NCBI RefSeq assembly: GCF_014905615.1
Contig: NZ_AQGU01000024.1
Span: forward strand, 1 to 64,000
Length of the DNA: 64,000 nt
Origin: Pseudoalteromonas aliena SW19
GTDB taxonomy: Bacteria; Pseudomonadota; Gammaproteobacteria; Enterobacterales; Alteromonadaceae
Direction: 5' to 3'
A program made the position numbers and the translations under genes. Below are positions 1 to 9,217 of this stretch, in pieces (positions within the stretch are counted from its first letter, which is position 1; each line of letters starts with the position of its first letter). The notes under the pieces are model-generated. The model did no database searches. It saw only the letters and a list, made by a program, of their open reading frames with translations, and was not told where the DNA came from.

Positions 1-10
1 TTACCAGGCT
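1..10 (+). rRNA. probable 3' end of 5S rRNA (partial)
   Basis: The first ten bases read like the last bases of a gammaproteobacterial 5S rRNA (which ends in CCAGGCT) and are followed at once by a rho-independent terminator. Two decayed 5S-like copies downstream end in the same way and have the same following spacer, which supports the reading. The rest of the rRNA operon would lie left of the window. The match is very short, so this is an inference. Confidence 0.4.
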
Positions 11-21
11 TCAAATTAAAG

Positions 22-52
22 AAACCCGTTACAGCAATGTGACGGGTTTTTT
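22..52 (+). terminator. rho-independent terminator after the rRNA operon
   Basis: A stem of AAACCCGT pairs with ACGGGTTT across a 12-base loop and runs into a T tract. The same terminator, almost base for base, recurs 173 bases downstream. Confidence 0.8.
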
Positions 53-74
53 GCTATCTGGGATTTAGCTAATA

Positions 75-189
75 GCCAAGAGCCCAAACCGAACTTAATA
101 GTGAAACCAAAGCTTCGAGCGATGATAGTGTGCATTTGCTATGTGGCTCTCCACCGCTGTAGGCACTACGACATCACAAGGCTTCAAAT
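75..189 (+). pseudogene. decayed 5S rRNA-like copy 1
   Basis: The stretch keeps the order of 5S landmarks: a CCGAACTTAATAGTGAAAC block resembling the conserved CCGAACTCAGAAGTGAAAC, then GATGATAGTGTG resembling GATGGTAGTGTG, then a GTAGG...ACGACATC...AGGCTT end. The expected 5' third is largely unrecognisable. It is followed by the same AAATTAAAG spacer and terminator as the 5S end at the window start. This fits a tandem duplication of the rRNA operon tail that has since decayed. The alignment was made by eye. Confidence 0.55.
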
Positions 190-194
190 TAAAG

Positions 195-225
195 AAACCC
201 GTTACAGCAATGTGACGGGTTTTTT
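195..225 (+). terminator. second copy of the 5S-tail terminator
   Basis: This has the same hairpin and T tract as at 22-52 and terminates the first decayed 5S-like copy. Confidence 0.75.
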
Positions 226-244
226 GCTATCTGGGATTTAATAA

Positions 245-394
245 ATAGCCAAGAACCCATGCTGAACTCAGTAGTGAAACAAAACAGCTCGAAGGCGAGC
301 CCGCCCCGACGCAAAGATAGTATCCCATTAGCACTGTAGCTCTCCACCGCTATGGGTACTACGACATTCTACTGCGTAGGGCACCGACTTCAAA
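245..394 (+). pseudogene. decayed 5S rRNA-like copy 2
   Basis: CCATGCTGAACTCAGTAGTGAAAC at 258-281 closely matches the 5S signature CCATGCCGAACTCAGAAGTGAAAC. Further on come GATAGTAT, a CCACCGCTATGGGTACTACGACATT segment and a CACCGACTTCAAATTA end that resembles the 5S tail plus spacer. A GC-rich insert of roughly 30 bases near 285-315 would break the 5S fold. This copy keeps the conserved central block better than copy 1. Confidence 0.55.
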
Positions 395-401
395 TTATAG
401 A

Positions 402-432
402 GAGCCTGAATCTAACGATTCGGGCTTTTTTA
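402..432 (+). terminator. terminator after the 5S-like array
   Basis: GAGCCTGAATC and GATTCGGGCTT form a hairpin followed by a run of Ts. It closes the array of 5S-like copies. Confidence 0.75.
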
Positions 433-469
433 CGTCTGCAGAAAAGTAAAGTTGGATGAATAATATCAA

Positions 470-582
470 TCTCCATAAGTATTGAAAAATTTATCATCCT
501 ATAACGTCATTCTCCCATCGTTAAATTGACTCCATATCGAAGTAATATTGGTATTAACATTTCGAAAAATTATCTGTGTTTG
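470..582. repeat. family D inverted-repeat element, copy 1 (degenerate)
   Basis: The ends TAATATCAATCTCCATAAGT and AATATTGGTATTA are imperfect inverted repeats, and the interior contains ATAACGTCATT. A similar arrangement with ATAACGTCGTT inside is found at 45652-45823. It looks like a small non-coding element, degenerate and low in confidence. The promoter of the following chemoreceptor must lie in or just after it. Confidence 0.35.
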
Positions 583-642
583 CTCACGCTTTAAAATATT
601 ATGTCCTACACTAGGCTAAGTTATCTTTTATAAGGATATTTT

Positions 643-3600
643 ATGACATTGTCTAGCGGTTCAATTTGGGATACGTTTCGCAATATTGGGTTAACTAAAA
701 AGCTTATTTTTTCCTTTTTATTCGTTGGATTAATCCCTTTAATGCTTGTTATTGGCCTTGCTCTTTTTAGTTCATCAACTGCGTTAAACAAGCAAACTTA
801 TGCTCAGCTTGAGGCTGTAAGTGAAATAAAAAAAAGCGCTATTGAGCGCTATTTTGATGATATAAAGTCCCAGTTATTGTTTTTGTCCCAAAGCCCAGAG
901 GTTTTGGTTGCAGCAAATAAATTTATTGAAACATTTAAGGAGTCTGAATCTTCATTTATCCTAAATGAATCTGAAAAACAGCACCTTTCTGATTTTTATT
1001 TAAATAGCTTTAATCCGAAGTACATTATTGAGAACGAGCAAAAAAAACCACCTACAACGATATTTCCACAACTTTCACAAAAAGCGCTCTTTTGGCAGTA
1101 TCAATATATAGCCGATAATCCTCATCCTCTTGGTGAAAAAGCAAGCTTAAATCAATCTTCAATGGCTAATAGCTATAATTTAGTGCATCTTAAGTTTCAT
1201 CCTTTTTTATATAATTTTGCAGAAAAATTCGATTTTTACGATGTATTTATTGTAGATAATATGTCAGGTAATGTGGTTTATTCGGTTTACAAAGAAGCTG
1301 ATTTTGCTACATCTTTAACTAACGGCCCTTTTTCTAAGAGTAATTTAGCTAAAGTATTTAACCAAGCTAAAGATATTGCTGAAACTGAAGTTGTTTTTTC
1401 GGATTACCAGCAATATCTTCCTTCCTATGATGCACCAGCGAGCTTTATTGCTACACCTATTTACACCCAAGGAATTCATACAAGCACCTTAATTTTTCAA
1501 TTATCTATCGATGCTCTAAATGAAATTATGACTGAACGTGCTGGTTTAGGTGTAAGCGGTGAGACTTATTTAGTTGGGCCTGATTTTTTAATGCGGTCTG
1601 ACTCTTATCTTGATTCTAAAAATCGTTCTGTTATTAATTCATTTCGTAACCCTGCAGCAGGAGCTGTAAAAACAATTGCAACAAAAGAGGCCTTACAGGG
1701 TATAGCTGGGCAGCAGGTGATCACAGATTATAATGGATCGTTGGTATTATCTTCTTATAAACCAATTTCGATTCTAGGGATTCAATGGTCTTTACTTGCT
1801 GAAATTGATAAACAAGAAGCTTTTGGTGCCGTATCTCACCTAACAATGTTACTCGTTATTACGCTGATACTTTGTATTGCTGCGATTTTAACTATTGCGA
1901 TTTTGTTTTCTCGGACTTTAACTCAACCAGTGCAATTACTAGTTAATACTATGCGCCATGTTGAGCAGCAAGGTGACTTTTCAGTACGCTCCCCTGTGCT
2001 TTCCAAAGATGAAATAGGCTCAACAGCAAGCGCTTTTAATAGTTTGTTAGAGGCATTACAAAGCTCTATTTCGCAAACGAATACTGTAATGAACAAAATG
2101 GCTGCAGGAGAATTTAATCATAGGATAACAGTGGTATGTAAAGGTGAACTTGAATCATTAAAGCAAGCTACTAATAACTGCGCGAGTTCATTAGAACAAG
2201 CGATGACAGAATTAAACCATGTTATTGATGATATGAGCCAAGGTAACTTTAGCAGTCAAATAGCAACGCCGATGCAGGGGGAGCTGGCGACCCTTAAATC
2301 GAACATAAATGGCTCATTACAATCATTAAATGGCACCATTGGTGAGATAGTTGAAGTAATGGGGCATATAGAAGAAGGTGATTTTAAACAGCAAGTAACC
2401 GTAGCCGCAAAAGGAGCACTGGGACAACTGAAAGAAAGTGTGAATAATTCGGTACAAGGTTTGTCAGGGGCAATTAACAGTATAAGCGAGATAATGAGCT
2501 CGTTACATGATGGTGATTTTTCTAAGCGTATTGAGCAGCCTATGCAAGGACAATTAGGGTTTCTTAAAAATGATATCAATGCTAGCGTTGATAATTTAGC
2601 TCTGATAATAAAAGACATTAGTAATGTAATGGCGGCAGTAAGCCAAGGTGACTTTAAAAAGCATGTTGATTGTAGTGCAAATGGTCAGTTACTTACGTTA
2701 AAACAAAATATTAATGATTCTATTATGAGTTTAGATAGTGCTGTGGGTGATATATCAAATGCAATGCTAGCGATCAGCCAAGGATGCTTTGATAAAAATA
2801 TTGATACCATAATGAACGGTCAATTAGATTCATTAAAATATGATATTAACAGTTCAATAAATAATCTGAGTGTTATTATTTCAGAGCTTGCACGGGTAAT
2901 GGCTGCTATGCGTAATGGTGACTTTAGTCAGCAATTAGAAACGCCAATGCAAGGGCAATTGGCCCAATTACAACGTGATGTAAACAGCTCTTTAACCATT
3001 ACTGGTGATGCAATCAGCGAAGTGACGGGAGTACTAAGTGCGTTAGCGCAAGGAAATTTAAATAAGCAAGTTCAATCTGATTATAAAGGCGTTTTTGCTA
3101 TTTTAAAAGAAGACGTTAATCAGACTATAGAAAAATTAACCAGTGTTATTATGAGCATTCAAAATAGTGCAAATCAAGTTTCGCAAAGTGCATCTGAAAT
3201 AGCTTCAAGCAACGTTGAAATCAGCCAACGAACGGAAGAGCAAGCTGCAAACTTAGAGCAAGCCAGTGCTAATAGTAAGAACATGCTCGATGAGATTATA
3301 CAAATTGCGAGCCAGTCCTCTGAAGCAGTTAAATTAGCAGGTAAAGCACAAACTTCGGCGGCTGAAGGTGGTGAGCTGTCAATACAAACCGTAAGCGCGA
3401 TTGTTGAAGTAAACAACTCAAGTAAAGACATTAATGAGATTGTTTCAGTTATTGATGAAATTGCCTTTCAAACAAATTTATTAGCCCTTAACGCTGCAGT
3501 AGAAGCTGCGCGTGCAGGTGAGCATGGTCGCGGTTTCGCTGTGGTCGCAAATGAAGTAAGGCAGCTTGCTGGACGCAGTGCAGAATCCGCTAAACAAATT

Positions 3601-3903
3601 AAAAGGATAATTGGAAACAGCAATCAAAAAATAAATCAAGGAACAACTTTAGCTAATACATCGGGCGGAAAATTAAAACAAATAGTTAGTGCAGTGGAAG
3701 CTGTAAATTATATGATTATGTCAATTAATGACTCTACGAGTACTCAGCAACAGGCTATTAAGGAGGTAGATATTGTTGTACAGCGTTTGACCGCTTTAAT
3801 TCAAGAAAGCTCTGCTATTACGGAGGAGACAATGGCTGCTGCAAAACAAATGGCTGATCAGGCAAATGATATGCGTAAATTATTACAATATTTTTCGTTT
3901 TAA
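643..3903 (+). CDS. methyl-accepting chemotaxis protein with a poly-HAMP chain
   Basis: This 1086-residue transmembrane chemoreceptor should signal through CheA/CheW. There is a membrane helix at about 19-42, a periplasmic sensor region at about 43-395 (a Cache-like fold is likely, not proven), a second helix at about 398-422, and a canonical HAMP ending near 475. About eight further units of roughly 46 residues follow, each with a G-D/N/E-F signature followed by a GQL..LK.DIN-type motif, up to about 830. The C-terminal signalling domain carries the hairpin tip [18 protein letters not shown] near 940. The start ATG follows an AAGGAT ribosome site. No other chemotaxis genes are adjacent. The receptor class is certain; the ligand is unknown. 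Confidence 0.9.
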   Translation: MTLSSGSIWDTFRNIGLTKKLIFSFLFVGLIPLMLVIGLALFSSSTALNKQTYAQLEAVSEIKKSAIERYFDDIKSQLLFLSQSPEVLVAANKFIETFKESESSFILNESEKQHLSDFYLNSFNPKYIIENEQKKPPTTIFPQLSQKALFWQYQYIADNPHPLGEKASLNQSSMANSYNLVHLKFHPFLYNFAEKFDFYDVFIVDNMSGNVVYSVYKEADFATSLTNGPFSKSNLAKVFNQAKDIAETEVVFSDYQQYLPSYDAPASFIATPIYTQGIHTSTLIFQLSIDALNEIMTERAGLGVSGETYLVGPDFLMRSDSYLDSKNRSVINSFRNPAAGAVKTIATKEALQGIAGQQVITDYNGSLVLSSYKPISILGIQWSLLAEIDKQEAFGAVSHLTMLLVITLILCIAAILTIAILFSRTLTQPVQLLVNTMRHVEQQGDFSVRSPVLSKDEIGSTASAFNSLLEALQSSISQTNTVMNKMAAGEFNHRITVVCKGELESLKQATNNCASSLEQAMTELNHVIDDMSQGNFSSQIATPMQGELATLKSNINGSLQSLNGTIGEIVEVMGHIEEGDFKQQVTVAAKGALGQLKESVNNSVQGLSGAINSISEIMSSLHDGDFSKRIEQPMQGQLGFLKNDINASVDNLALIIKDISNVMAAVSQGDFKKHVDCSANGQLLTLKQNINDSIMSLDSAVGDISNAMLAISQGCFDKNIDTIMNGQLDSLKYDINSSINNLSVIISELARVMAAMRNGDFSQQLETPMQGQLAQLQRDVNSSLTITGDAISEVTGVLSALAQGNLNKQVQSDYKGVFAILKEDVNQTIEKLTSVIMSIQNSANQVSQSASEIASSNVEISQRTEEQAANLEQASANSKNMLDEIIQIASQSSEAVKLAGKAQTSAAEGGELSIQTVSAIVEVNNSSKDINEIVSVIDEIAFQTNLLALNAAVEAARAGEHGRGFAVVANEVRQLAGRSAESAKQIKRIIGNSNQKINQGTTLANTSGGKLKQIVSAVEAVNYMIMSINDSTSTQQQAIKEVDIVVQRLTALIQESSAITEETMAAAKQMADQANDMRKLLQYFSF

Positions 3904-4046
3904 ATATTCAGCATGTTAATTTTAACTGAGGGTTTAAAGAAAAAAAATGTCTTCGTATTATAAATTTGCAGGTGTTTTTAGGTATATTTTGGCTCTGAGC
4001 ACCGCTTCGGTTACTATCGTTACAAATTAAATACTGACTGCTACTT

Positions 4047-5039
4047 ATGAACACGTTAAGCGCTAAACAAAATATTCAAGCAATTGTTAAAGCTATTAAA
4101 ACGGAAGAAGCACTGCTTCGTCAAAAGCATCCATTACTAGCTCATCAAAATACGTTAGGGCTAATTATTTTACTCTTGTCACTGAGTGCATTAATAGGTG
4201 TTGGCGTTTTATATTATCTAACCATCATACCGGCTTGGATGTGCATCATACTTGCTGCAATTGCAGCGTCTATCTCTCATGAGCTTGAACACGACCTCAT
4301 ACATAAACAATACTTTAGTAATCAACCACTCATGCATAATTTTATGATGCTAACAGTATGGTTAATGCGGCCAAATACTATTAGTCCTTGGTACAGACGT
4401 AAAATGCATTTACACCATCATAAAACATCAGGCACGCAGCAAGATTTAGAAGAACGCTTAGTTGGCAATGGCATTAAAAACCCGTTTTTACGTGCTTTAG
4501 TTATTACTGATGGATTGCTAGGGTTGGTTATTTCTCAAAAACGCTTTAAAAAAGAAATTGATGGCTTTAGTTTTATGAGTGTTTTTAATGCAGGATTCCC
4601 AATAGCGACAGCGTACTTTATTATTTTATATAGTGTAATAGTGTTCCATATTGTTAATTTATTTATGCCACTTTCAATAAATTCAGCTAGTTGGTTATTA
4701 AGTACTATAAACGTGTTTGAATTTTTAATGGTCGTGCTTATTGTACCTAATATCATTCGTTCTAGTTCACTTAACTTTGTTACTTCAAGTATGCATTACT
4801 ATGGCGGCGTTAATAATATGCTAGAGCAAACACATGTACTAACGAGCCGTTTATTTATGCCGTTTCATTTATTTTGTTTTAACTTTGGCCACACACATAC
4901 TATTCATCATTTTGTGCCAAATCAGCCGTTTTATCTACGCCAAATGCTCAGTAAAAAAGCGCTTAAAGTAATGAAACAACACAACGTGCGTTTTAATGAT
5001 TTTGAAAGTATTAAAAATGCAAACTTATACAATCATTAA
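4047..5039 (+). CDS. membrane fatty-acid desaturase family protein
   Basis: This 330-residue integral membrane di-iron enzyme belongs to the fatty-acid desaturase/hydroxylase superfamily. Two hydrophobic segments (about 36-56 and 60-82) precede the first histidine box, HELEHD..H near 84-91. The second box HLHHHK is near 121-126, two more hydrophobic segments lie at about 180-250, and the last box GHTHTIHH is near 280-287. These His clusters would hold the two irons that activate oxygen. The substrate (acyl chain, alkane or another lipid) cannot be told from sequence. It stands alone, with a 143-base gap after the chemoreceptor. Expression control is not evident. Confidence 0.8.
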   Translation: MNTLSAKQNIQAIVKAIKTEEALLRQKHPLLAHQNTLGLIILLLSLSALIGVGVLYYLTIIPAWMCIILAAIAASISHELEHDLIHKQYFSNQPLMHNFMMLTVWLMRPNTISPWYRRKMHLHHHKTSGTQQDLEERLVGNGIKNPFLRALVITDGLLGLVISQKRFKKEIDGFSFMSVFNAGFPIATAYFIILYSVIVFHIVNLFMPLSINSASWLLSTINVFEFLMVVLIVPNIIRSSSLNFVTSSMHYYGGVNNMLEQTHVLTSRLFMPFHLFCFNFGHTHTIHHFVPNQPFYLRQMLSKKALKVMKQHNVRFNDFESIKNANLYNH

Positions 5040-5283
5040 TTAACCAGAGTTTCATTTAGAAAAATGTACTAAATGCCGCAAACAAGCTCTGTTTTTAAAT
5101 GTACCTACCTCTATACCTAAAGAATGGAGCCGCTACCGTCAGTTATTTCTAAGTACTTAACAAACTTAGGGACGTTAGTGAATAGAGTATAGATCTTGCT
5201 AGTTTGACGCTGCTGTAATGCTATTACAGTAGTGAGCGGTATCGCAGTCTTACTTGGTTATTGTTTTTAAGTGAAAGCACGCC

Positions 5284-5470
5284 CTAGGGGCTGTTGACCT
5301 TTCAGGGTTAAAATTTGTTCAATCTAGGGGCGATTTAATCGCGGCGTGAGGTTTGTAACCTAGTGGGCTAAGTCAAAACCGAGCAACAAAGAGTTAATCG
5401 TCCCTAGAAAGAACCCAAAGGGCAGCGCATGTTTGGCATTTATACTGCGTTATCGCCTATTTATGCTGAA
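5284..5470 (+). repeat. family A interspersed element, copy A1 (3' end lost)
   Basis: It begins CTAGGGGCTGTTGACC and shares an internal GGGCGATTTAATCGC...GAGGTTTGTAAC...GGGC segment with the other family A copies. It ends in the internal TTTGGCATTTAT.CTGC region without the distal terminal inverted repeat. It has no coding capacity. Confidence 0.7.
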
Positions 5471-5570
5471 TAAATAATGTTTTTAATACAGCACAGTTTA
5501 GGGGAGAGTATTATGTATTACTTAAAACAATAATAAAAAAGCGTTTATCCTACCAATCCGCAATGATACT

Positions 5571-5767
5571 TAACCTGAACTCTGGTTAAGAGATTTACTA
5601 ACGTATTGAATCATGGTGATATTTAAATTTATTTTTTCTAGCCAGAGATTTTCAGTGAAAACAAGGCGAATTTACGCGTCAATAGCGGGCCTATTGCAAA
5701 TAAATTCAACGCAGTTAGCGCTGAAAATAGCTGCTCAAGATAGATTTATTATCCAGAGTTCAGGTTA
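5571..5767 (+). repeat. family B MITE-like element, copy B1
   Basis: This 197-bp element has terminal inverted repeats of about 26 bases: TAACCTGAACTCTGGTTAAG at the left and its near-complement ending CCAGAGTTCAGGTTA at the right. The outermost TA on each side could be a TA target duplication. The interior, with a GTGAAAACAAGGCGAATTTA motif, is shared with five other copies in this window. A short open frame exists in some copies but is broken in others, so the element is treated as non-coding. Confidence 0.85.
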
Positions 5768-5917
5768 CTGAATCAATTTGAGGATTAACCCGACGCTAAC
5801 TGCGTTAAAATTTCTGATATAGAACAAAAACAACGAAATATAGTCTTGTTATCGACAAAGTTTTCTTACCTCAAAATAAACCTCTTAATTAAGTGAATTG
5901 GTATTAAAGAGATATTA

Positions 5918-6052
5918 TTGTCAGATTTATTCATAGCAGTATTTACAAATGTGGGTGTTATTTTAGTTTTAATCCTAAAAGTACCAAAGGTTTTTATAAG
6001 CTTAATTTGGTCTTTGACTTTATTAGGTTTTTTTATTTTTTACTTTATTTAA
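5918..6052 (+). CDS. possible 44-aa single-span membrane peptide
   Basis: An open frame starting at a TTG (5918) preceded by AAAGAGAT encodes a very hydrophobic peptide (VFTNVGVILVLILKVPKV..., then a second hydrophobic stretch to the end). It lies in a gene-free AT-rich stretch after a family B element. AT-rich DNA often yields hydrophobic frames by chance, and the start is non-ATG, so this is weakly supported. Confidence 0.2.
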   Translation: MSDLFIAVFTNVGVILVLILKVPKVFISLIWSLTLLGFFIFYFI

Positions 6053-6243
6053 AAGTGTTGAGACTGGTATAAGTTGATATTTACATCATGGCGAGATGAA
6101 AAGTCAATGCTTTAAACTTTGTGTTCCGATCTTGTGTAATAAGCTGTAATAGGCCTTTGTATTAATAGCTGTTAACTTAAATCTTACTGAAAAATATAAA
6201 TACAGTAAATTTTATTTTAATAGTTAATATAAGGAAAATCACG

Positions 6244-7614
6244 ATGTGTACAGATTTCTCAATTAAAGCCGTAAATTCTAACTTTCAAAAAAGTATTCCA
6301 GTGATAGGCCGCTCAATGGAGTTGGGGCCAGATTTAAAATCAGAACTATTTTTTAGGCCTAAAAAGTATATATATAAGCAAATTACCTTAACATCGAGTC
6401 AGTCAGATTTACAGGATGACTCTGCACAATTCGTTCTTCGCGACGATATTGATGTTATTAATGAACACCTTCTTGCTTGGACTGGTGATTATGGCTTTGT
6501 TGCTATGAATGGGTTTGAGCTTGCTATAGCTAAAACGTTAGGTGTAGAAGAGACATTTGCGAATATCGTCACTAACGGATTAAACACAGAAGGCTTAACT
6601 ACCGGATCTATGGTATTAGCGCAAAGTGAGTACCAGTATCCAATATCAGAAGCGTGTAACAATCAAGATATTATTTACTACCCTAGCCTTCCTGCGTGGA
6701 TATTATCAAGTTGTAGCACTTGCCAAGATGTTATTAATGGATTGGACTATGACAAATTGGTGTTAAACAAAGGTGGATCTGATTTAAAAGAATGCGACTC
6801 AGATAAAAAAGATAAAATTTTAGTTGTTAGTCCTTTTTCTAAAGCTCCAAATGCAATGAAGTTTCATTTTCCTGTGCATGATGCTGAAGGGAATAGCATT
6901 GTTTTAGAATATGCTCAAGGGAAGCTAACCATAACAGACCTTAATCCAATCGGTGTTCTTACTAATGATCCTTTAATTGCTTGGCAACAAGAAAATGTTC
7001 GTTATAACTATGTAAATGTAATGCCATTTAATTTTCAGAATGAACAAGGAGAGCCAACGACACCGAGTGTAAGTGCATATGAAAGTGCAGCCTCTAATTT
7101 TCAGTGTAATTCCTATGCGCAAGGAACTGGATTTTCAGGTGTTCCAGGAAGTTCAACACCCGTGGATCGTTTTGTGAGAGCGGCAATGATGACTAATTTT
7201 TCATTTCCAGTTACACAATTCACGTCCCAATATGAAATAGATGAAGCGAATGATTTTAAGTCTAATGTAGCCAAAGATGCTGAATTAATGAAAGAAGTGC
7301 CCTCAATAAACAACAATATTAAAGTAGGAAAAGAAGATGCGACTACGCTGGCTTTTCATATATTAAATACGGTCGATATTCCATTGGGAACAAGTCGAGA
7401 TTCACAAGGCGAAAACGTCCATGATTTCACACAGTGGGTTACTGTATCTGATTTAAAAAATAAAATATTTTCAGTTAGAATGTACCAATCACCGCAAGTG
7501 TTTAGGATTAATTTGATGGAGTTAGAGCTTGAAGGTTTAAAAAATTACACTCATCAGTTAGACACAAATATTAAATCTATGGATATAACAACCCAAATAA
7601 ATAAAAACTCTTAA
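6244..7614 (+). CDS. choloylglycine hydrolase (linear amide C-N hydrolase) family protein
   Basis: This 456-residue enzyme appears to belong to the Ntn-hydrolase family that includes bile-salt hydrolase, penicillin V acylase and some acyl-homoserine-lactone acylases. It begins Met-Cys; removal of Met would expose Cys2 as the nucleophile. It has a GRSMEL motif at 22-27 (the family's catalytic Arg), an NGLNTEGL segment near 110 and NPIGVLTNDP near 235-244, the last matching the family's conserved Asn region. It is longer than typical bile-salt hydrolases (about 320-330). No signal peptide is seen, as expected if Cys2 is the mature N-terminus in the cytoplasm. A strong AAGGA ribosome site fixes the start. 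The substrate is unknown; it sits next to the LodAB-like operon on the opposite strand. Confidence 0.75.
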   Translation: MCTDFSIKAVNSNFQKSIPVIGRSMELGPDLKSELFFRPKKYIYKQITLTSSQSDLQDDSAQFVLRDDIDVINEHLLAWTGDYGFVAMNGFELAIAKTLGVEETFANIVTNGLNTEGLTTGSMVLAQSEYQYPISEACNNQDIIYYPSLPAWILSSCSTCQDVINGLDYDKLVLNKGGSDLKECDSDKKDKILVVSPFSKAPNAMKFHFPVHDAEGNSIVLEYAQGKLTITDLNPIGVLTNDPLIAWQQENVRYNYVNVMPFNFQNEQGEPTTPSVSAYESAASNFQCNSYAQGTGFSGVPGSSTPVDRFVRAAMMTNFSFPVTQFTSQYEIDEANDFKSNVAKDAELMKEVPSINNNIKVGKEDATTLAFHILNTVDIPLGTSRDSQGENVHDFTQWVTVSDLKNKIFSVRMYQSPQVFRINLMELELEGLKNYTHQLDTNIKSMDITTQINKNS

Positions 7615-8096
7615 TCTTATATTTGAAAAATAAGTGCTAGATAGGTTTCATTTTAAAATTAATAATAGTTTTTTTTGAATTCCTATTTAGCACGAATTCT
7701 GCCTGAATGTTTTATACAATATTGAATTATAACTGTATTTAAGGTGTTTTAGCTGGGTGTTTTCAGTGAGGCAATAGAGTGGGCCTAGGGCGTGTTGATC
7801 TTTGTGGATTGAAATTTGTTCAATCCAAGGGCGATTTAATTGCGGCGCGAGGTTTGTAATCGAGTGGGCTTGGTAACGGCTCCTGCGTTACTCTAGTGGC
7901 TTACTATCCCTGTAAAGAATAAGTAAAATCCGAGCAAAGCTTCGGCGTCCTGCTCACGCCCCTTACCTACATCCGTTAAGGCAACAAAGAGTTAGTCGTC
8001 TCTGAAATAACCTAAAGGGTACGCATGTTTGGCATTTATGCTGCAGAAAAGCGGCCAGCGACAGCCGCTCTTAAGTTATTGTCTAAGTCACTTGAC
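7615..8096. other. intergenic region holding family A copy A2
   Basis: The genes on either side converge here. Most of the region (7785-8048) is a family A element. The first 170 bases are AT-rich with no clear hairpin terminator and no gene. Confidence 0.6.
7785..8048 (+). repeat. family A interspersed element, copy A2 (3' end lost)
   Basis: It starts CTAGGGCGTGTTGATC and contains the family's GGGCGATTTAATTGCGG and GAGGTTTGTAAT segments, plus the extra GCTCCTGCGTTACTCTA segment seen in copies A5 and A6. It ends in TTTGGCATTTATGCTGC without a distal terminal repeat. A further local insert near 7940-7970 is not shared with the other copies. Confidence 0.7.
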
Positions 8097-9212
8097 TTAT
8101 AGTTGCTGCCGTTTAGCCCAAAATGAGACATCGCTCCAGCGCTGCTCTTTGTTGTAAAACTGCAGCTTTAAATTTAAGTATTGCTCAAATTGGCGAGCTA
8201 GATCTTGCTGATATGTTTGACTGTTTGTATTAAAGCCATTAGTGCTAGTTGAGTTGCCTATGATGGTTGCCACTTGGCAACCTGAGGTCATAGCAAAACC
8301 AAGGCCCATTGATGAAATAGGATCAAAAGCACAGGCAGCATCACCAACAGGTAAGTAGTTTTTTATATGCGTAAAATGGTTAAAGTGTGTTCCCGCAGGT
8401 CTGATCCATAGGTTATCATCAATAAAGTGTAAACCTTCTATTCTTCTAGACATATACTCACTCTTTTCGAGGTGGTTTTGCCATTGTTGTTTTCGGTTTA
8501 ATTTCATCTTTGAAATTAACTCGAAGTCACTAAAATAGGTAACAACAAGAATGCGATCGGATAGGGCTGCACTATACCACCAGCCAAACTCGTCACTTTC
8601 GATAAGCTGAATTTGCTCAAGTAATGTGGTGTCTGTTTTATAAAAAGCTCCAACTCCAGTTAGTCGGTCGTATTGCGTAACAGATGCACCTAAAGATTTA
8701 CTCAGCGACGAATTTCGTCCAGAAGCATCCACTAGGTATTTACAAACTATTTCAAACTTGCCCCGTTCAGGATGACTAACTTCAACAAGGTAACGGTCAT
8801 CTTTTAATTGCGTCACTGTTTTGCTTTTAGTTCTTGGAAATACAATGCCGCCACGGCTTAGTACATTTTCAAGCAGTGTTAAATCAAATATCTCTCGATT
8901 AACTTGAAAAGTTGCTCGATCTGGTGCAAAAATAGCGTGCCGATTGGCAGACTTATCACTGCCCCAAAATGCACTATTGCCTTGTGTGGGAGTAAAACAA
9001 TTAGAAGTAAAGCTAGATTTTGGGACTTGTAAATAATCCAATACCGAAAACATGCTTGCGGAGACGCTTTCACCAATTCGAAGTCGTTGTAGATCAGACC
9101 CTTCTATTAATGTTACTGATAAGTCTGTGTGATTGAGCAAGTTTAATGCGGTGCTGGCCCCACCTGGGCCAGCACCAACAACCAGCACATCACATTCGTG
9201 TGCATTAATCAT
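8097..9212 (-). CDS. LodB-like FAD-dependent oxidoreductase
   Basis: This 371-residue flavoprotein resembles flavin-dependent halogenase/monooxygenase-like enzymes and, by context, LodB/GoxB. In Marinomonas LodB is needed for post-translational formation of the cysteine-tryptophylquinone cofactor in its LodA partner. An FAD-binding GAGPGG motif lies at 12-17, an Arg-Ile-Gly-Glu-Ser segment near 46-50, and a GDAACAFDPISSMG motif (second FAD contact) near 290. It starts five bases after the stop of the oxidase gene on the same strand, so the two are almost certainly co-transcribed. The ribosome site GGTAA lies inside the upstream gene's end. Role by analogy: maturation of the adjacent oxidase. 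Confidence 0.75.
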   Translation of the reverse strand: MINAHECDVLVVGAGPGGASTALNLLNHTDLSVTLIEGSDLQRLRIGESVSASMFSVLDYLQVPKSSFTSNCFTPTQGNSAFWGSDKSANRHAIFAPDRATFQVNREIFDLTLLENVLSRGGIVFPRTKSKTVTQLKDDRYLVEVSHPERGKFEIVCKYLVDASGRNSSLSKSLGASVTQYDRLTGVGAFYKTDTTLLEQIQLIESDEFGWWYSAALSDRILVVTYFSDFELISKMKLNRKQQWQNHLEKSEYMSRRIEGLHFIDDNLWIRPAGTHFNHFTHIKNYLPVGDAACAFDPISSMGLGFAMTSGCQVATIIGNSTSTNGFNTNSQTYQQDLARQFEQYLNLKLQFYNKEQRWSDVSFWAKRQQL

Positions 9213-9217
9213 CTTAA

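Larger units (their letters stand above)
5040..6243. other. 1.2-kb intergenic region built largely of repeats
   Basis: No convincing gene of normal size is present. It holds a truncated family A element (5284-5470), a full family B element (5571-5767) and a possible 44-codon membrane peptide (5918-6052). The last 190 bases are AT-rich and should contain the promoter of the choloylglycine-hydrolase-family gene. Nothing recognisable was seen in 5040-5280. Confidence 0.6.
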
